This document shows positions 48,044-56,583 of a DNA stretch of 64,000 nt, in pieces. Made by a program: the position numbers and the translations under genes. The notes beneath the pieces were generated by a model, which searched no databases, was not told the origin of the DNA, and saw only the letters and a program-made list of their open reading frames with translations. Position 1 is the stretch's first letter, and every line of letters starts with the position of its first letter. The DNA is from Actinoplanes cyaneus (lineage in GTDB: Bacteria > Actinomycetota > Actinomycetes > Mycobacteriales > Micromonosporaceae), in contig NZ_BOMH01000025.1 in NCBI RefSeq assembly GCF_016862095.1, forward strand, positions 62,001-126,000, given 5' to 3'.

Positions 48044-48980
48044 TCACTCCAGGGTGACAGTCACCTGGGTGACCGACTCGTCCTCCAGAAGTGCACGCCG
48101 CAGCCGCGTCACCCGGCCCACCAGGTCGTCGTCGGTCTTCGGCGTCACCCACAGATTGACCAGCAGCTGCGACGGACCGACCCAGACCCCGTGCAGGTCC
48201 TTGATCTCGGCCACCCACTCCTCGTCGCGCACCCGCTCGCGGATCGGGTCGAGCACGTCCGCCGGGGCCGACTCGTCCAGCAGCAGCCCCTTCGAGCGCC
48301 GCGCCAGCAGGAACGCCACCCCGATCAGCAGCAGGCCGATCGTCATGCTGCCGACCGCGTCCCAGCCCGCCCAGCCGGTCGTCGCGTGCAGCACCAGCGC
48401 CGCGAGCGCGATGGCGAGGCCGGCCAGCGCCGCGGTGTCCTCCAGGAAGACCGTCGTCACGCTCGGGTCGGACGCGTGCCGCAGGTGATGCCGCATCGAC
48501 CGGCCCTGCTCGCGGGCCTCCTCGCGCAGCTGCTTGTGCGCGGTGTACCAGGAGAAACTCTCGAAACCGGCGGCCACCACGAGGACCCCGACGCCGACCC
48601 AGAGCGACTCCACCGGCTCGGGCGCCAGCAGGCTGCGAACCCCCTCACCGATCGACAGCACGCCGCCGACCAGGAAGATCCCCAGCGCGGCGAGGAACGT
48701 CCAGAAATACCGTTCCTGCCCGTACCCGAAGGGATGTTTCTCGTCCGGCCCTTTACGGGACTTCTTCAGCCCGACCAGCAGCAACACCTCATTGCCGGTA
48801 TCCGCCACCGAGTGAGCCGCCTCCGCCCACATCGAGGCCGACCCGGTCAGGAACCCGGCGACGATTTTCGCGATGGCGATGGCCAGATTCGCGGCCACCG
48901 CCACGAGCACCGTCCAGGTGCTGCCCTTTTCCTTGTCGGATCCATTTCCGGTACGGCCGTTGTCCGCGCTGTTCTCCACG
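48044..48980 (-). CDS. Cation diffusion facilitator (zinc-type) transporter
   Basis: A 312-residue protein with six TM helices. ASMWAEAAHSVADTGNEVLLLVG carries the HxxxD metal site of helix 2 and TTVFLEDTAALAGLAIAL that of helix 5. KKSRKGPDEKHPFGYGQERYFW is the CDF loop, and a C-terminal cytoplasmic domain ends VTVTLE. It exports Zn, Fe or similar divalent ions by proton exchange. The GTG at 48980 (MENSADNG) is preferred over the GTG at 49015. Confidence 0.88.
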
Positions 48981-49147
48981 AATCCGCCGTTACCCGCCCG
49001 CCCGCGCGGGCACACGTGTCGATCCTCTCCCGGGCGACGCTTTCCACCGCGACGATCCCGTCACCGGCGGCATGATGCCGGGTGGAACCAGCGGTGCCGC
49101 GCCGACGTCTGACCCGCTGAACCGTCAGCAGAACTCGGGGGAAGACG

Positions 49148-50143
49148 ATGCGTGGTGTGGTCAAGGCGGCGGCGATCGTCCTGGCAGTGGGAGTCCTGGC
49201 AGCGTGCGCACGCCCGGCGGGAGCACCTGAGCCCGCCGCGTCGCCGGCGGAATCGGCCGCCGACCGGCCGGCGCTGCCGGCCGGTTGGCGGTGGGAGTCG
49301 TTCGGCGGCGTCCAGGTCGGCGTCCCCGGCGACTGGGGCTGGGACAACCAGGCGATCCGGCTCGACGCCTGGTGCGTCAAACCGGGAGACCATCCGCCCG
49401 CGGTCGCCCGGCCCGGGGGCCCGATTCCGGCCATCGCCTGTGGCGGCGGGACGAACGGGACACCGCCCGGATCCCTGATCGCGAACACCGGCTGGACCGT
49501 CGGTTTCGGCCGCACGGATCAGAGCGACGGCATCACCCGCGAAGGTGACCGCACCACGGTGCGGCGCGACAGCGTGGAGGTGATCGTCCAGGCGCCGGAG
49601 CAGCTGCGCGACCGGATCGTCGCCACCGTTCACCGGGTGACGGTCGACGACGCCGGCTGCCCGGTCACCCATCAGATCAGCACCGGCCCCGACCTGCGTC
49701 CGGCACCGCCGGCAGACGTCACGGCCCTGCACGACGTGACCTCGCTCTCCGCCTGCAAGTACCCGCTGCCGGAGGCGGGTCCCGGCCGGGTGCCGCCGCG
49801 TCTGCTGTCCGGCCTGCGCCTGGACGGCGCGGCCGCCGCCGACGAGGTGCGCCGCATCGCCGCCGCGCCGGCCGGAAGCGGCGACCTGGACACCCCGGCG
49901 GACTGCCTGCCCGAGGCCGCCCACGGGAACGAGATCATCGTGCTCCTGGTGCGATCCGCGACCGGCCTCGCCGAGATGACGATGCGCTACGCCGGGTGCG
50001 TCCAGAACGGCTTCGACGACGGCACGACCGTCCGGCGGCTGACCAAGGCCGCCGTCGCTCCCCTGGTGGCCGGCCCGAACAGGATCTACGGCGGCTTCTC
50101 CGGCCCACCGGAGAAGGCGGACCTGCTACTCCCCCACGACTGA
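49148..50143 (+). CDS. Lipoprotein of unknown function
   Basis: A 331-residue protein with an N-terminal lipobox: hydrophobic stretch then VLAACA, so Cys about 20 would be lipidated. An Ala/Pro/Glu-rich spacer follows. The mature part has two similar halves with Cys pairs and WESFGGVQVGVPGDWGWDN. Family not recognised. It is divergent from the CDF transporter across 167 bp. Confidence 0.7.
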   Translation: MRGVVKAAAIVLAVGVLAACARPAGAPEPAASPAESAADRPALPAGWRWESFGGVQVGVPGDWGWDNQAIRLDAWCVKPGDHPPAVARPGGPIPAIACGGGTNGTPPGSLIANTGWTVGFGRTDQSDGITREGDRTTVRRDSVEVIVQAPEQLRDRIVATVHRVTVDDAGCPVTHQISTGPDLRPAPPADVTALHDVTSLSACKYPLPEAGPGRVPPRLLSGLRLDGAAAADEVRRIAAAPAGSGDLDTPADCLPEAAHGNEIIVLLVRSATGLAEMTMRYAGCVQNGFDDGTTVRRLTKAAVAPLVAGPNRIYGGFSGPPEKADLLLPHD

Positions 50144-50195
50144 GGCACGCCCGGTCCGAGTCCTTTGTCTGGAAGTACGCCGGTAGAAACCGTTG

Positions 50196-50459
50196 TCACC
50201 GCTCGGGGTCGCCGGCTTTCTCGACCGGCCGGTAGCCCTCCGCGAACCGGGCCTCGCGATGCTCCTGAACCCAGCGCCGGCCCGCGGCAGGGTCCTGCCC
50301 CCAGTGCGGGATCGCATCGGCGACGACCTTGCCGTCGCGCTCGTGGACGACGCGGATCTCGGCGCCCTCGTCGTCGATCGACGCCATGACCGTCACGGTG
50401 TCGGCGCCCTGCGGCGTCTCTCGTCGGTAGACCTCTGTCGTGATGGGCATGGCAAGCAT
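50196..50459 (-). CDS. Small hypothetical protein
   Basis: An 87-residue acidic protein starting MLAMPITTEVYRRETP (an internal ATG three codons on is possible). Alternating strands (DTVTVMASIDDEGAEIRVVHE) and a C-terminal helix with WGQDPAAGRRWVQEHR are visible. No known motif. Confidence 0.5.
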   Translation of the reverse strand: MLAMPITTEVYRRETPQGADTVTVMASIDDEGAEIRVVHERDGKVVADAIPHWGQDPAAGRRWVQEHREARFAEGYRPVEKAGDPER

Positions 50460-50647
50460 GATGACACCGGGGCCCGTGGGGGCAGACCCGCCCTTCGGCC
50501 GACATCCACGACCGCCGATCAAACTTCCGGCGGATGTCACCACGCAACGCCGCCGCTGTTGCCGGCACCCGTCGCCGACTGGTCGCGGGACCACTGACTG
50601 GCGTACGAAGTAGGTGGCACATCCACAGTGATTCCTGGAGGTCCGCA

Positions 50648-51193
50648 GTGACCGTAGTCTCCATCCGGAAGGTCGGTGACCCGGTGCTCCGCCAGATCGC
50701 CGCGCCGGTCACCGACTTCGACGCCGAGCTGGACAGGCTGGTCGGCGATCTGACGCAGACGCTCGCCCAGTCCCGGGGCGCCGGGCTCGCCGCGCCGCAG
50801 ATCGGCGTCGGCCTGCGGGTCTTCGCGATCAACCCGGACCTGCCGGGCAACGACCTGAAACTCGACCACCTGGTCAACCCGGTCCTGGAGTTCCCCGATG
50901 AGGAGGAGCAGTACGGTCCGGAGGGCTGCCTGTCCATCCCCGGGATCTATCTGGACACCAAGCGGCGGATGAACGTGTCCGCCAAGGGTTTCACGAAGAA
51001 GGGCGACCCGGTCCAGGTCGTCGGCGACGGCATCCTCGCCCGCTGCATGCAGCACGAGACCGACCACCTGGACGGCATCCTGTTCATCGACCGGCAGGAC
51101 GCCGAGGGCCGGCAGCGGATCCTGGACACCCTGCGGGAGGCTGCCTGGTTCGAGGGCCTCCCGGCGCCGGCGGTCAAGGTCAGCCCGCACTGA
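50648..51193 (+). CDS. def: Peptide deformylase
   Basis: A 181-residue metalloenzyme that removes the formyl group from nascent proteins. All three motifs are present: GAGLAAPQIG (motif 1), EGCLSIPG (motif 2, metal Cys) and QHETDHLDG (motif 3, HExxH). The GTG start has GGAGG close upstream. It stands apart from fmt, so it is probably an accessory copy. Confidence 0.95.
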   Translation: MTVVSIRKVGDPVLRQIAAPVTDFDAELDRLVGDLTQTLAQSRGAGLAAPQIGVGLRVFAINPDLPGNDLKLDHLVNPVLEFPDEEEQYGPEGCLSIPGIYLDTKRRMNVSAKGFTKKGDPVQVVGDGILARCMQHETDHLDGILFIDRQDAEGRQRILDTLREAAWFEGLPAPAVKVSPH

Positions 51194-51316
51194 CGCGGCG
51201 GTCGCGTCCCAGCGGCTCCGATCCTGCTCGGCGGTCGGGACCAGGCCGGGCCACCGACCGCCCGCGGAGTGCGGGTGACCCGCGTCCGGGATGGCAGGAC
51301 ACAGCGGTGCGACGGG

Positions 51317-51811
51317 TCACGAAGGGGTGAGCCGCGGCGCGAGCATCCCCTCCGGGATCGGGGCCTTGCCGATCATCGCGATGAGCTCCCTGGTCCAGGT
51401 GGTCAGCGCGGCGACGGGGATCCCATGAGGGGCGATCGGCGCGTACGGCGCGATCCGCTCCCCCGCCCGGCTGAGCAGCCGGACCGCGCCGATCTCGTTG
51501 CCGCGCCGCAGGTGGGTCACGCCGACCGCGAGCTGCGCCAGGCCCTTCCACAGCTCGCGGGTGTCGTCGTCGCACGCTTTCCAAGCGCCTTCGAGGACCT
51601 CGTGGGCGTGGAACGGCCGGCCGTCGGCGAGCAGCCGCTCGGCCTCGCGCAACGCCTCCGCGGGCGGCAGGACGAGATCGTCCGGGGTGGTGGGGACACC
51701 GGTCAGGCCGTGCGGCAGCGGGCGGCCGAGCCCGTCCCGCGGCCGGGCGTTGCGGGCCCGGCCGGTCGCGTCCCGGTCCCGCTGCACGCGCTGAGGTTCC
51801 ATGCCCTCCAT
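51317..51811 (-). CDS. DUF309 domain protein
   Basis: A 164-residue protein. PFHAHEVLEGAWKACDDDTRELWKGLAQLAVGVTHLRRGNEIGAVRLLSRA is the DUF309 signature (HxxHE..W). Function unknown. It lies 20 bp after the end of the DHA2 transporter gene on the same strand and is likely co-transcribed with it. Confidence 0.88.
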   Translation of the reverse strand: MEGMEPQRVQRDRDATGRARNARPRDGLGRPLPHGLTGVPTTPDDLVLPPAEALREAERLLADGRPFHAHEVLEGAWKACDDDTRELWKGLAQLAVGVTHLRRGNEIGAVRLLSRAGERIAPYAPIAPHGIPVAALTTWTRELIAMIGKAPIPEGMLAPRLTPS

Positions 51812-51831
51812 ACTGCCCCGCCCCCGGTCCG

Positions 51832-53313
51832 TCAGTGGCGGCGCGGGCGTCCGTTCCCCGCCCGGCTCACGTCGCCGGTGCGCGGCGCCCGGCCCACGTC
51901 GCCGGTGCGCGGCGCCCGCAGGAACAGCGCGACGGCTGCCGCGGTCAGCATGCACAGGGCGGCGTTGACCACCACTGCGGTGCGTACCGCGGTGAGGATG
52001 TCGCCGGTGGCCTCGCCGCCGGGCGAGGCGAGGCCGGCGCTGACGACCGCGGACATGACCGGGATCCCGAGGGTGATGCCGATCTGCTGGCTCATCGTCG
52101 CGAGCCCTGCGGCGAGGCCCTGTTCCCCGTCGGGCAGACCGGAGGTGGCGGTGACCATGAACCCGACGATCGCGACGAGGTTCGCTGTGCCGCCGATGAA
52201 CGTGGCGGCCAGCAGCAACGGCATCCCGGCCCGGTCCGGCCCCAGGAACACCAGCACCAGCGTCGCCATCGCCTGGACGCTCATGCCGAGCGCCAACGCC
52301 CGCTGAGGGTTGCCGAGCCGGGCGATCACCCTGGGGCCGAGGACGCCGCCGAGGACGGTGCCGAGGCCGAGGACGGCGAAGGACAGCCCGGCCGCCAGCG
52401 GCGCGAAGCCGAGGACTTCCTGCAGGTAGAGGGTCAGCAGGAAGACCAGCGAGGTCTCGGTCGCGAACGCGAGGATCCCCGCGAGGTTGCCCCACGCGAC
52501 GGTGCGACGGCGCAGGATCCGGACCGGCACCAGTGGCTCGGCGACCCGGCGTTCGATCACCCAGAACGTACCCAGCAGCAGGGCGCCGGCAAGCAGGCCG
52601 CCCGGGGCACGGGGGTCGACCCAGCCGTGCTGTCCCGCGCTGACCAGGCCGAACACGACCGCGAGGAGACCCGCGGTGACGGTTACCGCGCCGGGGACGT
52701 CCAGACGGGGTCGCCGCTCGGGACGGCTCTCCACGAGCACGACCGGGGCGACGGCCAGGACGGCGGCGGCGACCACGACGTTGATGAAGAACGCCCACCG
52801 CCAGCTCAGCAGGTCGGTGATGACGCCACCGAGGATCGCGCCGGTGGTGAACCCGGCTGCCATCAGCGCGCCGTTGAGGCCCAGCGCCCGGTCCCGACGC
52901 GGCCCCTCCGGGAACGAGGTGGTCAGCAACGCGAGGGCGGCCGGGGTGACGGCCGCCGTGGCGAGGCCCTGCGCGACCCGGGCGACGAGCAGGACGGCAG
53001 GACCGGTGGCCAGTCCACCCGCCAGCGAGGAGACTCCGAGCAGCGCGATGCCGGCAAGGAACACGCGGCGCCGCCCGGCGAGGTCGGCGACCCGGCCGAA
53101 CAGCAGCGTGAAGCCGGCCGCGCACAGCGCGAAGGAGGTGGCGATCCACTGCAGACCGGAGAGCGCGAACCCGACGTCGGCGCCGATCGCCGGCAGCGCC
53201 ACGTTGAGAATGGAGAAGTCGACGGCCAGGGTGAAGCTGGCGGTCAGCAGCACCGCGAGGGCGAGCCGATCACGGACACCCGCCGTGCTGCGGGTCAGGA
53301 AGGTACTGGTCAT
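51832..53313 (-). CDS. DHA2-family MFS drug exporter (14 TM)
   Basis: A 493-residue transporter: FSILNVALPAIGADVGFALSGLQWIATSFALCAAGFTLLFGRVADLAGRRRVFLAGI contains motifs D1 and A of DHA2 exporters. It probably confers drug or metabolite efflux. The C-terminal tail holds a 9-residue tandem repeat (RAPRTGDVG, RAPRTGDVS) encoded by an exact 27-bp period at 51868-51920. It is divergent from an XRE regulator. Confidence 0.92.
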   Translation of the reverse strand: MTSTFLTRSTAGVRDRLALAVLLTASFTLAVDFSILNVALPAIGADVGFALSGLQWIATSFALCAAGFTLLFGRVADLAGRRRVFLAGIALLGVSSLAGGLATGPAVLLVARVAQGLATAAVTPAALALLTTSFPEGPRRDRALGLNGALMAAGFTTGAILGGVITDLLSWRWAFFINVVVAAAVLAVAPVVLVESRPERRPRLDVPGAVTVTAGLLAVVFGLVSAGQHGWVDPRAPGGLLAGALLLGTFWVIERRVAEPLVPVRILRRRTVAWGNLAGILAFATETSLVFLLTLYLQEVLGFAPLAAGLSFAVLGLGTVLGGVLGPRVIARLGNPQRALALGMSVQAMATLVLVFLGPDRAGMPLLLAATFIGGTANLVAIVGFMVTATSGLPDGEQGLAAGLATMSQQIGITLGIPVMSAVVSAGLASPGGEATGDILTAVRTAVVVNAALCMLTAAAVALFLRAPRTGDVGRAPRTGDVSRAGNGRPRRH

Positions 53314-53354
53314 GCGTCGAATCTGCAGCTGTGGTCCCGGCGACAGCCAGGCCA

Positions 53355-53367
53355 CTGTTCCGGGTAG
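53355..53367. promoter_or_regulatory. Candidate box shared with the SDR/XRE region at 12101-12113
   Basis: CTGTTCCGGGTAG is 12/13 identical to the box in the first XRE-divergent region and has the same orientation relative to the regulator gene. It is a candidate operator of MmyB-type regulators. Confidence 0.4.
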
Positions 53368-53431
53368 GCGGGGCCAGACTGGTACCGGCGGGGACAGGCA
53401 GCGGACGGCGACGCCGGGCAGGATGGGCGTC

Positions 53432-54322
53432 ATGCACAGTGAGCGCGAGCTGGCCGGCTTCCTCCGGAGTCGCCGGGCCCGGTTGCGGCCCGAGGACGTC
53501 GGGCTGGTGTCGTACGGGCAGCGCCGGGTGCCGGGCCTGCGCCGTGAGGAGCTGGCCCAGCTGGCCGGGGTCAGCCCGATCTACTACACCCGGCTGGAGC
53601 AGGGGCAGAGCACCAACGCCTCCGAGTCGGTCATCGAGGCCCTCGCCCGGGCACTGGCCCTCACCGACGACGAGCGTGCCTACCTGCACGAGCTGGCCCG
53701 GCCGCGACCGGCGAAGCGGCGCCGCCCGCCGCGTGCCGAGACCGCCCGCCGGGGCGTCGAGCAGCTGATCACCGCGATGCGCGACGTGCCGGCCCTGGTG
53801 CTGGACCGCCGCAGCGACGTCCTGGCGTGGAACGAACTCGGCCACCTGCTGTTCGCCGGGCACTACGACCGGGCGGCGCCGGCCCGGCCCGCGGACCGGC
53901 CGAACCTGACGCGGATGCTCTTCCTCGACCCGCACACCCGCGAGCTGTACCGGCGCTGGGACGAGGAGGCCGGGCGCGCCGTGGCGTCGCTCCGGATCGC
54001 CGCGGGCCGCTACCCCGACGATCCGGCGCTGACCGCGCTGGTGGGTGAGCTGATCGTCAAGAGCCCCGAGTTCGCGGCGTGCTGGGCCAAGCACCCCGTC
54101 CAGGTCTGCGGGGCGGGCACCAAGCACCTGCACCACCCCGTCGTCGGTGACCTGGTCCTCGACTACGAGGCCCTGCACCTTCCGGAGGACGACGGGCAGC
54201 GGCTGCTGACCTACACGCCGGCCGCCGGATCGGGCCACGAGGCCGCCCTGCAGCTGCTCAGGGCCTCCGGCCACGCAACGAGTGAGTCTCGCCACGGAGC
54301 GACCCTCGACACCTTGACGTGA
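53432..54322 (+). CDS. XRE-family regulator with MmyB-like ligand domain
   Basis: A 296-residue protein: HTH (about 5-80; RRVPGLRREELAQLAGVSPIYYTRLEQGQ) plus MmyB-like domain (about 100-275; LVLDRRSDVLAWNELGHLLF, LFLDPHTRELYRRWDEEA, HPVVGDLVLDYEALHLPEDDGQRLLTYT). It probably represses the divergent DHA2 exporter in response to the exported compound. Confidence 0.9.
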   Translation: MHSERELAGFLRSRRARLRPEDVGLVSYGQRRVPGLRREELAQLAGVSPIYYTRLEQGQSTNASESVIEALARALALTDDERAYLHELARPRPAKRRRPPRAETARRGVEQLITAMRDVPALVLDRRSDVLAWNELGHLLFAGHYDRAAPARPADRPNLTRMLFLDPHTRELYRRWDEEAGRAVASLRIAAGRYPDDPALTALVGELIVKSPEFAACWAKHPVQVCGAGTKHLHHPVVGDLVLDYEALHLPEDDGQRLLTYTPAAGSGHEAALQLLRASGHATSESRHGATLDTLT

Positions 54323-54336
54323 AGTCGGCTTTACGT
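54317..54336. promoter_or_regulatory. Near-palindrome upstream of the flavin reductase gene
   Basis: ACGTGAAG-TCGG-CTTTACGT is an 8-bp inverted repeat with one mismatch, overlapping the end of the XRE gene and 14 bp before the GTG of the flavin reductase. It may be an operator. No neighbouring regulator is clearly linked. Confidence 0.45.
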
Positions 54337-54350
54337 TTTACCGTCTGCCC

Positions 54351-54845
54351 GTGGATCTAGAAACACTGCACGGTGTCGGCGAACGCATGAAGGGCGCGTT
54401 CCGCCGGTATCCGACCGGGGTGGCGGTGATCGCCGCGGCCGGCCCGGACGGCCCGGTCGGGCTGACCGCGTCCAGCGTCGCCTCGGTCGCCGTCGACCCG
54501 CCCGCGCTGTCGTTCTCGGTCATGGGCAGCCAGTCGGCGCGGGCCTTGCTGACCGCGCCGGGCTTCGTCGTGCACCTGCTCGGCACCCGCCACGCGGGGC
54601 TGGCCCACCACTTCGCGCGCTCCGGCGGCGAGCGCTTCACCCCGGGTCAGGGCTGGAGCACGCTGCCGACGGGTGAGCCGATCCTGTTCGACGCGGTCGC
54701 CGCGCTGCGGTGCGCACCGCTGCACCGCGTGCCGGTGGGCGATTCGACATTGGTCGTGGCGAAGGTGCTCGAGGTCTTCCACGGACCCGAGGACCGTCCC
54801 CTGATCCACCATTCCCGGCAGTTCATGAGCACCGAGGAATTCTGA
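54351..54845 (+). CDS. Flavin reductase family protein
   Basis: A 164-residue split-barrel FMN protein: AFRRYPTGVAVIAAAGPDGPVGLTASSVASVAVDPPALSFSV is the typical start of HpaC-like reductases, and RPLIHHSRQFMS is near the C-terminus. It supplies reduced flavin to a partner monooxygenase, or reduces a substrate. GTG start. Confidence 0.9.
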   Translation: MDLETLHGVGERMKGAFRRYPTGVAVIAAAGPDGPVGLTASSVASVAVDPPALSFSVMGSQSARALLTAPGFVVHLLGTRHAGLAHHFARSGGERFTPGQGWSTLPTGEPILFDAVAALRCAPLHRVPVGDSTLVVAKVLEVFHGPEDRPLIHHSRQFMSTEEF

Positions 54846-54984
54846 CCCGGGTCGTGAACTCGCGCCACGATCTGCCCTGCGACCCCATTGACAACCCTTT
54901 GCGCGTACGTCGTGAAAGCTCCGCCTCGTGGCTCCGTCCGCGAGGCCGCTGCCACTCCAGGCAGGCGCGCGACCCACGGTTTCG

Positions 54985-55037
54985 GGCTGGTTCTCATGGG
55001 CGTTATCCGGGACGGATAACGCCCATGAGAACCAGCC
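54985..55037. repeat. Long perfect hairpin, dispersed repeat copy A
   Basis: Two 24-bp arms (54985-55008 and 55014-55037) are perfectly complementary around a 5-nt loop. The outer end is GGCTGG/CCAGCC and the inner end GTTATCC/GGATAAC. Copies B and C at 62.8-63.0 kb share the outer GGCTGG, the CTCA..GG block and the inner GTTATC. It lies between convergent genes, so it could also terminate transcription. The surrounding 368-bp gap has no gene. Confidence 0.85.
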
Positions 55038-55097
55038 GGAAGGCCGGGCCGCCCGCATGCCCGGCCCCGGCCCCACGTCGCGTCCCCGGCGGGCGTT

Positions 55098-55204
55098 CAC
55101 GGCTGGGTCGACGCACTCGACATGACCCTGAGTGCCAGCCGCACGCGCGCGGCTGGCACCTACGGCTGGGTCGACGGACCTGACACGACCGTGAGTGCCA
55201 GCCG
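55098..55204. repeat. Two 44-bp direct repeats with a hairpin between
   Basis: Copies at 55098-55141 and 55161-55204 share ACGGCTGGGTCGACG at the left and TGAGTGCCAGCCG at the right, with few differences. Between and overlapping them, GTGCCAGCCGC-ACGCGC-GCGGCTGGCAC forms an 11-bp perfect hairpin. The GGCTGG/CCAGCC elements link them to the hairpins nearby. Confidence 0.7.
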
Positions 55205-55213
55205 GGGGCCGGG

Positions 55214-56581
55214 TCACGTGGCGGGGAGGGCGTACTTGTCGGGCTTGCCGCTCGGGGCCAAGGGGACGTGGTCGATGACGGTCACGGTCTTGGGGACCGA
55301 GGACGGGCCCAGGTGCGCGGCCACCCGGGAACGCAGGGCGGCCGCGTCCGGGGTGCGGCCGGTGACCGGGACGACGTACGCGTGAATCGCCTCTCCGGTC
55401 TCGTCGTCGGGGCGTCCGATCACGTAGGCCTCGGCGACCGCGGGGTCCGCCGCCAGCGCGCGCTCGATCGGGCCGGCGTAGACCAGCGTGGCCTGCACGA
55501 TGATCACGTCGCGGGCCCGGCCGAGCAGCCGCAGGTAGCCGTCGTCGCCGAGCGTGGCCAGATCGCGGGTGCGGACCCAGCCGTCGACGAAGACGCGCGC
55601 CGACTCCTCCGGGTCCTGCCAGTAGAAACTGGCCTGCGCGGGCGTACGCACGTAGAGCTCGCCGTCCTGGAACCGCAGCGACGTGACCGGCGGTGGCCGG
55701 CCGACCGAGTCCAGCCGCTCCCCCGGCATCGCCATGGAGATCATCCCGGTCTCGGTCTGGCCGTAACCGTGGAAGATCACCGGCCCGAGCACGTCGAGCG
55801 CCTCCCGGAGCCGGCCCGGCTCGAGCGGCGAGCCGGAGACCATCAGCGCTCGCAGGCTGCTCAGGTCGACCGGGTTCGCGCGCTGGGCGCGGACGAGCTG
55901 GTGCAGTTTGCCGACCGTAATCACGCTCGCGGTGGCCCGGTGCTCGGCGATCGTGCCCGGGAACGCCGGCGGGTGGGCGGCGACGAGCGTGCCACCGGCG
56001 GCGAGCGTCAGGATGCCGTACTCCAGCATGACCTGGCTGCTCAGCGAGCCGAAGACGAGGTAGCGGTCGAGTCGTCGCGCCAGCTCGGCGACGGCCGGCG
56101 GCCAGCGGTCCGGGTGGGCTGCCCAGGCCGCGGACATCGCCGCGTACGTCTGTGCGCAGCCCTTGGGGTTGCCGGTGCTGCCGCTGGTGTAGATGATCCG
56201 CGCGACGTCGCCGGGCCGGCCGCCGACGTCGATCGGCTTCTCCGGGAAGCCGGACAACGAGCGGACCGCCGCGTCGTCGAGCAGCACGGCGTCGTCCCGT
56301 TCGAGCAGGTGGGACAGCTGACCCGGGGCGAGCCCGGACGGCATCCCGGAGACGCGCGCGCCGACCGCGAACGCCGCGATCGTCGCCGCGAAGGCGTGCG
56401 CGTCGACGGAGAGCCGCAGCGCCACCCCGCGTCCCGGCCCGAGCCCGTGCTGCCGTAGCCCGGTCGCGATCCGCCGGACCAGCGACAACATCTCCGCCGC
56501 GGTGACCACGCGATCACCGTCCTCGAAGACCGGCCGATCGCCGCCCTCGGCGAGCAGTTCGAGCACCGGAGCCGGCCACAT
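55214..56581 (-). CDS. AMP-dependent acyl/aryl-CoA ligase
   Basis: A 455-residue adenylate-forming enzyme: P-loop IIYTSGSTGNPKGC, GYGQTETG (motif A5), DGWVRTRDLATLGDDGYLRLLGRARDVI (A7-A8) and the C-terminal catalytic Lys in PLAPSGKPDKYALP. It would adenylate a carboxylic acid and transfer it to CoA or another acceptor. Gene order (2 bp after the monooxygenase, divergent from a tyrosine-ammonia-lyase-like gene) suggests a cinnamate or coumarate-like substrate (inference). Confidence 0.88.
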   Translation of the reverse strand: MWPAPVLELLAEGGDRPVFEDGDRVVTAAEMLSLVRRIATGLRQHGLGPGRGVALRLSVDAHAFAATIAAFAVGARVSGMPSGLAPGQLSHLLERDDAVLLDDAAVRSLSGFPEKPIDVGGRPGDVARIIYTSGSTGNPKGCAQTYAAMSAAWAAHPDRWPPAVAELARRLDRYLVFGSLSSQVMLEYGILTLAAGGTLVAAHPPAFPGTIAEHRATASVITVGKLHQLVRAQRANPVDLSSLRALMVSGSPLEPGRLREALDVLGPVIFHGYGQTETGMISMAMPGERLDSVGRPPPVTSLRFQDGELYVRTPAQASFYWQDPEESARVFVDGWVRTRDLATLGDDGYLRLLGRARDVIIVQATLVYAGPIERALAADPAVAEAYVIGRPDDETGEAIHAYVVPVTGRTPDAAALRSRVAAHLGPSSVPKTVTVIDHVPLAPSGKPDKYALPAT

Positions 56582-56583
56582 CG

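Noticed and set aside
51868-51920. 27-bp tandem repeat at the end of the DHA2 exporter gene
   Set aside because: It lies in the disordered C-terminal tail and only repeats RAPRTGDV; probably neutral slippage, so it is not listed as a separate finding.
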